Assembly (NCBI RefSeq): GCF_015207755.1
Contig: NZ_JADEWH010000002.1
Location: 248,001 to 312,000 of the forward strand
Direction: 5' to 3'
Length of the DNA stretch: 64,000 bases
Source of the DNA: Nodularia sp. LEGE 06071
GTDB lineage: Bacteria; Cyanobacteriota; Cyanobacteriia; Cyanobacteriales; Nostocaceae
The translations under genes and the position numbers were made by a program. The notes beneath the pieces were generated by a model. That model saw only the letters and a program-made list of their open reading frames with translations, was not told where the DNA came from and searched no databases. Of the stretch, positions 1-8,725 are shown piece after piece (position 1 is the first letter of the stretch; every line of letters begins with the position of its first letter).

Positions 1-2181
1 TTTGAGTTTCTCATCTACATAAAATTGTAGACTGGCAATTGATCTTTCAAAGATGTCAAACCCATTTTTGAGAACTTGATACCAAGCATTTTGGGTGCTG
101 TCTTCTAAGAAAGGACCAAGCAAGGCATAAGATTGAATTCCGATTTTGCTGCCAATGCGGTCAAATCTGCCGATTCTTTGCTCTAATTGATTAGGTGACC
201 AAGGCAGGTCAAAGTGAATGAAGCAGTCGGCAAATTGCAGGTTAAGTCCTTCTTCTCCAGAGCGATCGCATACTAAAATAAAGCAGTCGGGATTATTCTG
301 GAATCTAGTTAAGTTTTCCGCCACTTTTTCTCGTGGTTCGCCTAATTGATGGCTGGCGATTGTCTCTGCACCGAAGCTATGAGATAAACGCTCTACAATT
401 TGTTTACCAGATTGGACAAAACTTGTAAATACCACAATTTTCGGCAGAACATCTCCAGGAATGGGTCTGCGAATTCTATGCTGTATTCTGGTGATTAATT
501 CTGGCTTATTTCTGCGAACACTGGCGGAAATTTTGAAGTATGTGGCTAGCTGATTTAGTAGCACTGTATTCAAATTTTCTGTGCGTTCACCTTCATCTAC
601 AGGTTGACGCAGAATTTTTAAACAGGATTGCAAAATTTCTTCTTCCCCTGAAAATTTAGGGGTTGTAGTTAAGATGCGAAGCTCATTTTCTTTGAACTCT
701 GGGATGAGTTGAGATGGGGTTTTACCTGTGAGACGGGCGTTAATTACCTGTTCTAATATTCCTAACCAAGTCCCAGAAGCGAGGAATAACAGGAGGAAAA
801 TTTGCTGATAGGGCTGTTCTTTCGGGGCGAAAGTACGCCATTTTTCTATGAGTTCGTGAAGATCAAGCGATCGCTCATCTAAATCATATTCTTCTTTTGG
901 TGTCACATCCCGATCAAAGATGACATCTTCCACCGCAGCGCGACGGTTACGCAGCATTCGTCGATGTAGCCGATAGGTTTCACTAATGTGGCTACGAATG
1001 GCTGGGATAATTTGCTCTTTCTCAGTGGATTTGGCTTTTAGAGACTTTTCTAAATTGTCCGCCTGATTGATCAAATACTCATCCTCTGCAAACAGTTTTC
1101 GCAGTTCCTTGAGATGAGTTTTCAGAACAGTGTCATTTGCACCATCTTGAAAAGAGAGGAGAAATCTGCCAATTTCCTGACAATTTGCCACTCTGGCGCG
1201 AAAACCTGCCAAATCATGCAACTTATAGGTGACTGGATCGAGCAGGTGCAACATGGCGAGAAAATCCTGCTCGTGGTTGAGGACAGGAGTAGCAGATAAT
1301 AAAAGTAAGCGATCGCTTTTATGAGCCAAATTTTTACAAGACTCAAAACGCTGACGCACTGCTGCATCCCTAGAAGTTGCCATAGCCGCAATATGGTGAG
1401 CTTCATCTAGAATTAAGCAGCCGATATTCGCTTTCTGGTTGATTCTGTGGACATCTTCCAGCGCCAGCACCACCACCCGTTTACCAAAATGGGAGATGTA
1501 AAATTTATTTTCTAACTCAGCCCGCCATTGTGGGAGTAAATATTGCGGAACCAATACCACCGCACCTTTTTTTGGTTCATCCAAGAGGAACTGACGGAGA
1601 ATTGCACCCGCTTCGATGGTTTTTCCGAGTCCCACCTCATCTGCTAATAAATAGCGCTGAATTGGGTCTTCTAGTACCCGCCGGACAACTTCCACTTGGT
1701 GAGGATAAAGTTCAATGTTCGCCGAAATCAACCCTCTCATCCCGCGACTGATAGCGCGTTGTTTAATTAGAGATTTAACAAAAGTTAATCTTTTGTCATG
1801 AAAATAGGGTGTTTCGTGACCCTTCATAGCCAGAGTTTCAATCGGGTCTGTGATGGGTATATTACAACGGACATAAATTTCTTGTTCCGTGGCAATTGTC
1901 GTCTTTTTGTCGGGTAAATCAATTTGATACATTTCTGCATCTTCATCCCAGGTACAAATTCGACCAATTAACCAGGTATCCTGGGTGGGAGAGCTAATGT
2001 AGCATCGAGTTTGAGGCTGAAGTTTAACCTGAGAAAGAGAATCTAAAGGTAAAGTTTTTTGGAGGCGTTGCCCTCCTGAGCAGAAATACTCAACCATCAC
2101 ATCAGGTTGAGATATGTCAGTAACTTTTCCTATTCCCAAATAGTTGTTCTGGGACTGCACCAGTGAACCAAGCTCAATCAT
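1..2181 (-). CDS. RapA/HepA-like SNF2-family helicase, 3' end cut by window edge
   Basis: Reverse-strand reading frame opening at the ATG at 2181 and still open at base 1, so at least 727 residues. The ATPase core is clear: motif I LADEVGLGKT near residues 179-188, DEAH box near 259-262, motif III LLSATPV near 295, and in the helicase C domain a GEEGLNLQ motif and an arginine-finger block QRIGRFDRIGS close to the window edge. This arrangement is that of SNF2 proteins of the RapA/HepA type (nucleic-acid translocases, ATP hydrolysis). A beta-rich N-terminal part (about residues 1-110) precedes the core. The related helicase DpdE of the 7-deazapurine DNA-modification cluster is an alternative name, but no dpd partner gene is visible here. 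The partner genes, if any, would lie left of the window. Confidence 0.85.
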   Translation of the reverse strand, partial: MIELGSLVQSQNNYLGIGKVTDISQPDVMVEYFCSGGQRLQKTLPLDSLSQVKLQPQTRCYISSPTQDTWLIGRICTWDEDAEMYQIDLPDKKTTIATEQEIYVRCNIPITDPIETLAMKGHETPYFHDKRLTFVKSLIKQRAISRGMRGLISANIELYPHQVEVVRRVLEDPIQRYLLADEVGLGKTIEAGAILRQFLLDEPKKGAVVLVPQYLLPQWRAELENKFYISHFGKRVVVLALEDVHRINQKANIGCLILDEAHHIAAMATSRDAAVRQRFESCKNLAHKSDRLLLLSATPVLNHEQDFLAMLHLLDPVTYKLHDLAGFRARVANCQEIGRFLLSFQDGANDTVLKTHLKELRKLFAEDEYLINQADNLEKSLKAKSTEKEQIIPAIRSHISETYRLHRRMLRNRRAAVEDVIFDRDVTPKEEYDLDERSLDLHELIEKWRTFAPKEQPYQQIFLLLFLASGTWLGILEQVINARLTGKTPSQLIPEFKENELRILTTTPKFSGEEEILQSCLKILRQPVDEGERTENLNTVLLNQLATYFKISASVRRNKPELITRIQHRIRRPIPGDVLPKIVVFTSFVQSGKQIVERLSHSFGAETIASHQLGEPREKVAENLTRFQNNPDCFILVCDRSGEEGLNLQFADCFIHFDLPWSPNQLEQRIGRFDRIGSKIGIQSYALLGPFLEDSTQNAWYQVLKNGFDIFERSIASLQFYVDEKLK

Positions 2182-2440
2182 AGTTCCAGTTATCTGAAGA
2201 TCCTAAGATAAATTACTACGCCAAGAGCAATAGCAGCTCTCCACACTAGCGTGATAACCCGGTTCTGGCAACTTGAAGAAAAGGCAGGGGAGTAAAAAGA
2301 GGCAGGGGGCAGGGTGCAAGGGGGAGTTTGAAAACGTAAAAGTCAGATTAACTATCAGGTTCTATCGCTATGATTAAGTCAGAACAAAATCATGGCGATA
2401 CAAAATAATTTCCTAAAATTGATCTTGGGAAAGAGAAATA

Positions 2441-2776
2441 ATGGTAACGACAGTTGTCGTAATTAACACTCTCATTTCACTGATATTATTCTACATAGCT
2501 TGGCGAGTGTGGAAACTAAAGCAGTGGATAGGGCGCATAGCTGATAAACTAAACGCCTATGAACGTCATACTCATGGGGTACTGTATAAAGCGCCTGAAA
2601 ATATTAATCTGAGCCAGCAAAAGATTTATAGTCTGCGCCAAGGAAACGAAAACCTACAGGTACAAATCCAACAAGTACGTCAAATTATCAGCCTGTTATT
2701 GTTAGGAAAGCGATTCTGGGGACGCTCTTTCGGCTGGACAGGGTTGACATCAAAAAAAAAGACAGTCGCCAAATAA
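2441..2776 (+). CDS. Small membrane-anchored hypothetical protein
   Basis: 111 residues. One hydrophobic N-terminal helix (about residues 3-24) is followed by a charged, probably helical region and a basic tail ending in KKKTVAK. No enzymatic motif is seen and I do not recognise a named family. It sits 114 bases upstream of a YtxH-type protein and a DUF948-like protein that also have a single N-terminal hydrophobic segment and coiled-coil-like tails, so the three may form one expression unit of small membrane-associated proteins. The start codon follows a weak purine-rich stretch (GGGAAAGAG). Confidence 0.6.
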   Translation: MVTTVVVINTLISLILFYIAWRVWKLKQWIGRIADKLNAYERHTHGVLYKAPENINLSQQKIYSLRQGNENLQVQIQQVRQIISLLLLGKRFWGRSFGWTGLTSKKKTVAK

Positions 2777-2890
2777 AAGCAACATTTTCGGCTGACATAT
2801 TGTCACGATACATTAAATAGATAGAATCATTTGAATCTTGTCAGGGGCAAAATCACACCTAAAATGGGTGTAAGGAGAGAAATAATTAAG

Positions 2891-3232
2891 ATGTCTAATA
2901 ATCGTTCTGGAGTATTTGTTGGCGGTTTCATGCTGGGAGCTACTATTGGTGCTTTAACTGGTTTGCTCGTAGCCCCACGCACAGGGCGCGAAACGCGGAA
3001 AATTTTGCAAAAGTCCGCCAATGCTATCCCAGACTTGGCAGAAGATTTATCAACAAGTGTACAAATTCAGGCAGATCGACTTTCTGCCAGCGCCGTGAGA
3101 AATTGGGATGATACCTTAGAGAAACTACAAGAAGCGATCGCGGCTGGTGTAGATGCTAGTCAACGCGAAAGCCAAAACTTGAAGCAGCAACAAGCTCAAA
3201 ACGACTCAGATTCTCTTTCCCAGCAATTGTAA
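2891..3232 (+). CDS. YtxH domain-containing protein
   Basis: 113 residues. The N-terminus carries a glycine-rich hydrophobic segment (VGGFMLGATIGALTGLLVAP, about residues 9-28) followed directly by RTGRETR, the hallmark of YtxH/gas-vesicle-GvpP-like stress proteins. The rest is amphipathic and glutamine-rich, compatible with a coiled coil. I chose the ATG at 2891 because TAAGGAGAG lies 13 bases upstream; the frame remains open to 2831 but the extra residues are not family-like. The product is probably an inner-membrane-associated protein of unknown biochemical role. Confidence 0.75.
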   Translation: MSNNRSGVFVGGFMLGATIGALTGLLVAPRTGRETRKILQKSANAIPDLAEDLSTSVQIQADRLSASAVRNWDDTLEKLQEAIAAGVDASQRESQNLKQQQAQNDSDSLSQQL

Positions 3233-3252
3233 CGCTCATAGATGGCATAACC

Positions 3253-3714
3253 GTGATTGATCCCCTGTTTTGGTTGGGACTGTCTTTATTCTTAGTCGCC
3301 GCCAGTCTGACGGCTGTTTTCGTAGCGGCTATACCGGCTTTGCAGGAGTTAGCACGTGCTGCGCGCAGTGCAGAAAAGCTGTTTGACACTCTCTCACGGG
3401 AGTTACCACCTACTTTAATTTCCATCCGCAAAACAGGGATGGAAATCACAGATTTAACCGATGATGTCAGTGAAGGTGTACAAAGCGCAGGTAAAGTCGT
3501 TAAGCAAGTTGACCAAAGTCTAGATAGTGCGAGAAAACAAGCTAAAAATGTGCAAATAACTACTCGCAGCCTGGTTGTAGGTGTGAAAACTGCTTGGAAG
3601 TCCTTTACACGCCCCAAACCTGCGCGGCGAGTTGAACGCCTACCAATTAATGAAAAACCACCGCTAACGTTGCGAGAACGAGAAATTAAGAAGGGAGTGG
3701 GGAGTAGGGAGTAG
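3253..3714 (+). CDS. DUF948-like membrane protein
   Basis: 153 residues from a GTG start. There is one N-terminal transmembrane helix (about residues 6-28), then a long heptad-like region with repeated small and charged residues (LSRELPPTLISIRKTG, VKQVDQSLDSARKQ), as in DUF948 proteins. The C-terminal 30 residues are basic and proline-rich. It lies 20 bases after the YtxH gene and is probably co-transcribed with it. Function is unknown. The reading frame ends inside a tract of short G-rich repeats, so its last residues (KKGVGSRE) may have been altered by repeat insertion. Confidence 0.65.
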   Translation: MIDPLFWLGLSLFLVAASLTAVFVAAIPALQELARAARSAEKLFDTLSRELPPTLISIRKTGMEITDLTDDVSEGVQSAGKVVKQVDQSLDSARKQAKNVQITTRSLVVGVKTAWKSFTRPKPARRVERLPINEKPPLTLREREIKKGVGSRE

Positions 3715-3845
3715 GGGAGAAGAGGCAGGGGTGCAGGGTGCAGGGTGCAGAGGGGAGAAGAGGCAGGGGTGCAGGGTGCAGGGTGCAGGGGGGAGAAGAC
3801 GGTGGTAACTTCCCAATGACCAATGACTAATGACCAATGACTCAT
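3715..3845. repeat. G-rich and heptamer short tandem repeats
   Basis: Two direct copies of a unit of about 40 bases reading GAGAAGAGGCAGGGGTGCAG and onward, built from GTGCAGG heptamers, are followed by AATGACCAATGACTAATGACCAATGACTCATGA, a run of imperfect TGACYAA heptamers. Such short tandemly repeated repetitive sequences are typical of intergenic DNA in Nostocales. A reverse reading frame across this tract is an artefact of the repeats. Confidence 0.85.
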
Positions 3846-3971
3846 GACTAACCTTTGCTTAAATCCCTTAGATTAGAGTAAAGTAAACAAGTGTAAAGAA
3901 GTATCACTTTTCCCATACTCTTTTAAAACCACTTGTTCACTTCTACTGTCTATATTTATATAACAACGTCC

Positions 3972-4781
3972 ATGCAGTCTTGTTTTTGGCGACGCACTCT
4001 GGTATCTATTGCTGTATTTTTCTTGGCTGGGTCAATGTGGGTAATGCACTCCCCCCCGGCACTGGCTTATGATAATCCTGATTTATTACCCAACTTTCAA
4101 ACTCCAGTTATAGATTTAGCTAAAACTCTCACAGATATTCAAGAAGCAGAACTGATCACTGATTTAGAGCAATTTGAAGGTGAAACTGGCTGGAAACTGA
4201 GAGTCTTAACCCAGTTTGACCGCACCCCAGGTCGCGCAGTGATTAATTATTGGGGTTTAGATGATAAAAGTATTTTGCTAGTTGCTGATTCTCGTGGCGG
4301 TAACATTCTCAGCTTTAGTGTGGGGGATGCCGTTTATGAATTTCTCCCCCGGACTTTTTGGATAGAATTACAAACCCGTTTCGGAAATTTATATTTTGTC
4401 CGAGACGAAGGCGAAGACCAAGCCATTTTGCAAGCTTTAAGTTCAGTTAAAGGCTGTTTGCTTCAAGGTGGTTGCTCAGTGGTTCCTGGATTACCGAGGG
4501 AACAATGGATACTGACACTGATTACCTCAGTTGTGGGGGGAATAATTTGTGGTTTTGCCGCTCATCCCCAAAAAGAAGGACAGGTTTTTGCTTGGCAATG
4601 GGCTTTAATTTTTTCACCTTTGTGGGGAATTTTGTTTATTGCCTTCGGTATTGGCCCAGTTGTGACGCGCACCAGCGATTGGTTGCCTCTAGTTCGTAAT
4701 ATCTCTGGTTTTTTCATTGGGGCTTTAGTTGCCTTCTTGTCTCCGTTTTTGACTCGTTCTTCTTCTAATGCCGAGTCCTGA
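3972..4781 (+). CDS. TPM-domain (Psb32/YgcG-like) membrane protein
   Basis: About 269 residues from the ATG at 3972. It has an N-terminal export signal (WRRTLVSIAVFFLAGSMWV, then an ALA-Y cleavage-like site), a TPM domain (about residues 40-165) with the typical VIDLAKTLTDIQEAEL opening and ILLVADSRGGNILSFSVGD segment, and two to three C-terminal transmembrane helices. In cyanobacteria and plants the family includes Psb32/TLP18.3, linked to photosystem II repair and acid phosphatase activity; assignment to PSII here is inference. The frame extends upstream to an ATG at 3933, but residues 1-13 there do not look like a signal peptide, so 3972 is preferred. Confidence 0.75.
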   Translation: MQSCFWRRTLVSIAVFFLAGSMWVMHSPPALAYDNPDLLPNFQTPVIDLAKTLTDIQEAELITDLEQFEGETGWKLRVLTQFDRTPGRAVINYWGLDDKSILLVADSRGGNILSFSVGDAVYEFLPRTFWIELQTRFGNLYFVRDEGEDQAILQALSSVKGCLLQGGCSVVPGLPREQWILTLITSVVGGIICGFAAHPQKEGQVFAWQWALIFSPLWGILFIAFGIGPVVTRTSDWLPLVRNISGFFIGALVAFLSPFLTRSSSNAES

Positions 4782-4873
4782 ATTTATATGTGCTGAGTAA
4801 AAATCAAAATACTCAGCACTCAGCGTTCCTGAAGCTGATAAGCTGAAAGCTGGTATCTCAGGGCTGAATCGCA

Positions 4874-5500
4874 ATGGAATGGCACGTAACCGATGCTCAA
4901 AGTTTAGCAATCATTGATAGTGAAATAGGTGATCATGTTTTTTCACCCGCAGAGTATGAGATTGTCCGGCGGGTGATATACGCTACGGCTGACTTTGAAT
5001 ATAAATCTCTGATTCACTTTTCTGAACGTGCTTTACAAGCTGGTGCAGCAGCTTTGGCGGCACGCACGACAATTGTGGTAGATGTGCCAATGGTACAGGT
5101 GGGTATTGCCCAGGATATTCAAAATACTTTTGCTAATCCAGTCTATTGCAGCCTGGAAACTGTCACACGCCCCCAAAAACAAAAATCTCGTGCTGCTTGG
5201 GGAATTGAAACTTTAGCCAAGCGTTACCCAGAGGGGATTTTTGTGGTGGGTCAAGCGCAAACAGCCCTGACTGCTTTGGTGGAGTTAATTGCATCTGAAG
5301 AAATTCAGCCGGCTTTGATAATTGCTACTCCAGTGGGTTTTGTGAATGCGGATAAGGCTAAGGAGAGTTTGCAAGACTCTCAAGTTCCTTACATCATCAT
5401 TGACAGTCGCAAAGGTAATGCAGTTGTAGCATCTGCCATAGTTGATGGATTGGTAGATTTGGCTTGGCAAGCCTATGGACAGGAGAGAGTTAAAAATTAA
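4874..5500 (+). CDS. cobH: Precorrin-8X methylmutase
   Basis: 208 residues, the normal length for CobH/CbiC, which moves a methyl group from C-11 to C-12 of precorrin-8X (or the cobalt form) to give hydrogenobyrinate in vitamin B12 synthesis. Visible family features are the N-terminal D-x-E-x-G-D block, SLIHFSERAL with the candidate catalytic histidine near residue 48, the VDVPMVQVGI segment, and the C-terminal IIATPVGFVNADKAKE and GNAVVASAIVDGL motifs. The protein is cytosolic. No cobalamin riboswitch is visible in the 92 bases upstream, and the neighbours are unrelated, so it appears to be a stand-alone corrin gene. Confidence 0.93.
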   Translation: MEWHVTDAQSLAIIDSEIGDHVFSPAEYEIVRRVIYATADFEYKSLIHFSERALQAGAAALAARTTIVVDVPMVQVGIAQDIQNTFANPVYCSLETVTRPQKQKSRAAWGIETLAKRYPEGIFVVGQAQTALTALVELIASEEIQPALIIATPVGFVNADKAKESLQDSQVPYIIIDSRKGNAVVASAIVDGLVDLAWQAYGQERVKN

Positions 5501-5612
5501 TAGTTCAAAGAATAAACGTAGACGCACTAGCGGCTTGCCGCAGGCTACCGCAGAGGCACAGAGAACACGGAGGAAAACGGAACACTGAGGCTGATTGTTT
5601 TAGAGGCCAATA

Positions 5613-6302
5613 TTATGCTTCTTCCATTCTCTGGCGACGGCGGGGTGGTCTTTCCTGTTGGTTTTTACGCAAACGGCGACTAACTTCATTAAAAAAATCT
5701 CTTCGCAGATAAGGATAGTCATTCACCCACAAGTCATGACTGGGAATGTATACATCACTGAATTCTTCAATGCTGCTCAAATCAGAACGGTTCGACATGA
5801 CGATCATTTCGGCAATTTGACCACGAACAATCACTTTGTGAGAGTTACGTAGTGGTGCTTGTAACTCTACGGTAAATCCTGTATTGTCTCCAACCTCTAA
5901 GTTGATGCGTTTTTCTCTATTTTCAACAATTACTAATTCTCCTTTGTTGTTAACGGTTTCCTGTTTTCCCATTAATTTGTCTGTAATCCACCAATCTAGA
6001 ACTCGACCCCGGAAAAAGCCACTGTATTTATAACGGCGGCATTTTACATTTCTCATACTTGCCTGAAACACGGGATACCACAGCCAAAAAAAGGCACCCA
6101 TGACTCCAATTAAAAATGTAACGGGGCCGAATTCTAGTCTCAACAGGACTTCCGCCAACAGAATGATCGCTATGGCGATGACAGAAATTAACAGTCGCTG
6201 CAAAAAGTTTGAAAATTTACCCGCGTAATACTGGTACTGCGCGCCAGTACCAATCAGGGGGATGAGTTGTTCAAATTTTTTCCGAGTCAGTGGAACTAAC
6301 AT
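5613..6302 (-). CDS. Conserved cyanobacterial two-helix membrane protein, function unknown
   Basis: 229 residues. Two adjacent hydrophobic helices (about residues 36-54 and 58-76) follow a short cytosolic N-terminus; the remaining 150 residues form a soluble, beta-rich domain (repeated V-V-x-N-x-x-x strands) with a very basic C-terminus (KNQQERPPRRRQRMEEA). Proteins of this type are sometimes labelled phosphate transport permease in databases, but two helices cannot form an ABC permease and no transport motif is visible. It is followed 18 bases upstream on the same strand by dapB, so the two may be co-transcribed (dapB first). Confidence 0.6.
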   Translation of the reverse strand: MLVPLTRKKFEQLIPLIGTGAQYQYYAGKFSNFLQRLLISVIAIAIILLAEVLLRLEFGPVTFLIGVMGAFFWLWYPVFQASMRNVKCRRYKYSGFFRGRVLDWWITDKLMGKQETVNNKGELVIVENREKRINLEVGDNTGFTVELQAPLRNSHKVIVRGQIAEMIVMSNRSDLSSIEEFSDVYIPSHDLWVNDYPYLRRDFFNEVSRRLRKNQQERPPRRRQRMEEA

Positions 6303-6320
6303 AAGTGCTGATTTTGCCAG

Positions 6321-7157
6321 TTAAAGTATTTTTTCTAATCCATACACTAAGGACTTGAGCAGCGAGACTTTGCGAATTGCTAGCAGGACTCCTGGCATAT
6401 AACAGGAGCGATCGCTTGTATCATGTCTTAATGTATAAATTTGACCGGGTGCGCCAAATATCACTTCTTGATGGGCTATGAGTCCCGGCAAGCGCACACT
6501 ATGAATTCTAATGCCTTCTTCTGCTAAACTACCCCTGGCTCCTGGAATTTTTTCAGTTTCTTCTACAATAGCGGTGTTAAAAGGTTTACCAAGTTCTCCT
6601 AGTAATTGTGCGGTTTGAATCGCTGTCCCACTGGGAGCATCGGCTTTTTGGTTATGGTGGAGTTCAATAATTTCTACATGGTCGAAATATTGAGAAGCTG
6701 TGACTGCGGCTTGCTGTAACAGTACCATCCCAATGGAAAAGTTAGGAATAATTAGACAACCTGTACTAGCTTTTTCGGCAAAGTCGGCTAAGTTTTGGAG
6801 TTGTTCTGGACTTAAGCCTGTGGTTCCTACTACTGGACGAATCCCATAGGCGATCGCACTCCGCACATTATCATAAACTCCATCAGGGTGGGTAAAGTCT
6901 ACCATCACCCCTGGAGGAGAGTTTCTATCGCCAGCTACATAACCCAGCATGGCTTCAAATTGGTTGGTAATCGGCACTTCTAAAGGTTCGCTTAAACCTG
7001 CCAATTCTCCAGCATCTTGGTCTTGATGTTCTGGACTGGTGTCAATTGCAGCCACTAAGTTTAAATCTGGGGCTTGGGCGATCGCTTTAATCACTTCGCG
7101 ACCCATTTTGCCAGCCGCACCGTTTACAATAACTGGGATAAGAGCTTGATTTGTCAT
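6321..7157 (-). CDS. dapB: 4-hydroxy-tetrahydrodipicolinate reductase
   Basis: 278 residues from the ATG at 7157. It catalyses NAD(P)H-dependent reduction in the diaminopimelate/lysine pathway. Family landmarks are the Rossmann motif [45 protein letters not shown], the signature [18 protein letters not shown] with the catalytic histidine/lysine block, and [14 protein letters not shown] near the C-terminus. The frame stays open for 36 more codons, but that extension translates a TTACGAA heptamer repeat (repeated NYELRI) and is not family-like, so 7157 is the start. Confidence 0.95.
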   Translation of the reverse strand: MTNQALIPVIVNGAAGKMGREVIKAIAQAPDLNLVAAIDTSPEHQDQDAGELAGLSEPLEVPITNQFEAMLGYVAGDRNSPPGVMVDFTHPDGVYDNVRSAIAYGIRPVVGTTGLSPEQLQNLADFAEKASTGCLIIPNFSIGMVLLQQAAVTASQYFDHVEIIELHHNQKADAPSGTAIQTAQLLGELGKPFNTAIVEETEKIPGARGSLAEEGIRIHSVRLPGLIAHQEVIFGAPGQIYTLRHDTSDRSCYMPGVLLAIRKVSLLKSLVYGLEKIL

Positions 7158-7200
7158 AATTCGTAATTCGTAATTCGTAATTCGTAATTCGTAGTTCGTA
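7158..7200. repeat. ATTCGTA heptamer tandem repeat
   Basis: Six near-perfect copies of a 7-base unit (AATTCGT phase) lie directly upstream of the dapB start codon and keep its frame open. The motif is a typical short tandem repeat of heterocystous cyanobacteria. It displaces any ribosome binding site away from the start codon. Confidence 0.9.
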
Positions 7201-7219
7201 GTTTCGGGTGCGCGTAACA

Positions 7220-7759
7220 TTACTCGAATACTGGCGACCAAATTTCGGCAATGTTCACTTCCCAACCGGGGAGTAAGTCGGGTAGGGTCAGCACATCACC
7301 ATTTTGTAATCCTATTTTCTCACTAGAACGGTAAACTTCCATAGTTCTGGTTCTGGGGTCAATTAAAATGCCGATTTGAGTACCCAGGCTGATAAATTCT
7401 TGAATTTTTTCCCGGAGTTTATCTAAGGAATCGGTTTTAGATTTCACCTCAACTACTAAATCAGGGAGCAATTCGGCATAATCTTCTGTAGAACGCTTGA
7501 GCCTATCTGCTCGGATAAATGATACATCGGGAGCGCGTAAATCTTTGTTAGGTAGTCTAAAGCCGGCGCTGGAACCAGCTACACGTCCTAACTGCCGAGG
7601 TCTTACCCAATTCCTCAGCAACGCTGCAAATTCAGTTCCTACTTCTTCCGATTCGTAACCTGATGGACTCATAACAACTACGTTCCCGTCTACCAATTCC
7701 ATGCGATAGTCAGGATGAGCTGCTTGCATTTTCTCTAAGTCTTGGACAGTGAGAGACAT
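7220..7759 (-). CDS. Uma2 family (DUF820) endonuclease-like protein
   Basis: 179 residues from the ATG at 7759, preceded by AGGAGGT. Uma2 proteins have a PD-(D/E)xK restriction-endonuclease-like fold and are very numerous in cyanobacteria; their biological targets are unknown. Visible landmarks are [25 protein letters not shown] and [12 protein letters not shown], where the D and E-x-K residues match the nuclease active-site pattern. The protein is complete in length. The frame continues upstream into a poor N-terminal extension that was not used. Confidence 0.85.
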   Translation of the reverse strand: MSLTVQDLEKMQAAHPDYRMELVDGNVVVMSPSGYESEEVGTEFAALLRNWVRPRQLGRVAGSSAGFRLPNKDLRAPDVSFIRADRLKRSTEDYAELLPDLVVEVKSKTDSLDKLREKIQEFISLGTQIGILIDPRTRTMEVYRSSEKIGLQNGDVLTLPDLLPGWEVNIAEIWSPVFE

Positions 7760-7926
7760 AAGACCTCCTGAAATACCTAAATATATCTTGGCATTTCTGG
7801 TGAAAGTCAGGCGAAGATAAAACTTGGAGAATTTTTGTGAATAAATATACAATTGTCACTTGCGTTAGTCAATAAGGTCACTGGTGTGATCTGAAATTCT
7901 CACGCAGATTATATGTGCAACTGCTA

Positions 7927-7941
7927 TGAAAATGATTATCA
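7927..7941. promoter_or_regulatory. Candidate Zur/Fur box
   Basis: TGAAAATGATTATCA matches the 7-1-7 inverted-repeat pattern TGATAATNATTATCA of cyanobacterial Zur sites at 14 of 15 positions. The inner AATGAT-T-ATCATT is a perfect palindrome around one base. It ends eight bases before the ATG of a CobW-like gene, where a bound repressor would block RNA polymerase or lie in the early transcribed region. The Zur versus Fur assignment is inference based on site and gene content. Confidence 0.6.
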
Positions 7942-7948
7942 TTTAATT

Positions 7949-8725
7949 ATGAGTATACCGATGATTACTGTTGTTGCTGGCCCCGCTGGTTGTGGCAAAA
8001 CTACTTGGATTTGCCAACAGCTACGTAATACAGCTTCTGCGGAAAATGTAATTTATTTTAGCCCTGGAACTGGGAATGTCCCCATTGACCAGATTCGCCT
8101 GAGTGCGGAGTTTCCAGAGGTAAAAGTTTTTAGTGATGGCCAAGAAGTAGAATTTCTCAACCAGCTAGCAGGGGCTGAGACGATTTATATAGAATTAGGA
8201 TTTTACTTAGAACTGAGAACAATTGAGCAAATTGTCGGAAATGTACCATATCAGTCTGTTGCAGTTTTACCGTCACAGCTGAAAGATTCGGAATATCACG
8301 CCTGGGCTGAAAAAATTGTCAAAGGGCTAGATATTGAGATTAATATCAGCCTAAATCAGATTTGGCGATCGCCTACTAATGGTCAAGTGATCGACGAAGA
8401 TAGTTTAAATGAGTTTTGGTATGAACTATCTCACGGTGCTTATGGTACAGTCAGCCGTGCTAAGGGAATTTTTGATGTTGCTGATGGTAGGGCATTATAC
8501 GCCGATTTTGTCGCGGGTGTACTGACAACAGACTTTCTGGAATTAGACTTACCACGCCACTTAGAAGGAAGACCACAGCGTTTCAGTGGTATTGAAACCT
8601 GGGGAGAAAACTTGGATGAGTCTGCTATTAGACAAACATTACAAGATTGCTATTTGTCAGATAGTGCGATCGCACAATACCAAGAACAAGTAAAACAAAT
8701 CCTAACAGAGGAGACTATACAGTGA
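7949..8725 (+). CDS. Diverged CobW-like (COG0523-related) P-loop protein
   Basis: 258 residues from the ATG at 7949. The N-terminus is ITVVAGPAGCGKTTW, a Walker A loop of the CobW/COG0523 type (nucleotide-dependent metallochaperones and insertases). A Walker-B-like strand IYIELGF lies near residue 80, and a small C-terminal domain follows (about residues 185-258). The CxCC metal motif found in many COG0523 proteins is absent, and so is a histidine-rich loop. A Zur-like operator lies directly upstream, and the stop codon overlaps the GTG start of the next gene by four bases, so it is the first gene of an operon with at least one metallophosphoesterase-fold protein. A role in zinc handling is inferred from the operator and family. 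Confidence 0.7.
   Translation: MSIPMITVVAGPAGCGKTTWICQQLRNTASAENVIYFSPGTGNVPIDQIRLSAEFPEVKVFSDGQEVEFLNQLAGAETIYIELGFYLELRTIEQIVGNVPYQSVAVLPSQLKDSEYHAWAEKIVKGLDIEINISLNQIWRSPTNGQVIDEDSLNEFWYELSHGAYGTVSRAKGIFDVADGRALYADFVAGVLTTDFLELDLPRHLEGRPQRFSGIETWGENLDESAIRQTLQDCYLSDSAIAQYQEQVKQILTEETIQ

Noticed and set aside
3156-3845. 229-codon reverse reading frame
   Set aside because: It overlaps two plus-strand genes and its first 60 residues are translated G-rich and heptamer repeats (repeated Pro/Leu/Cys); no family features.
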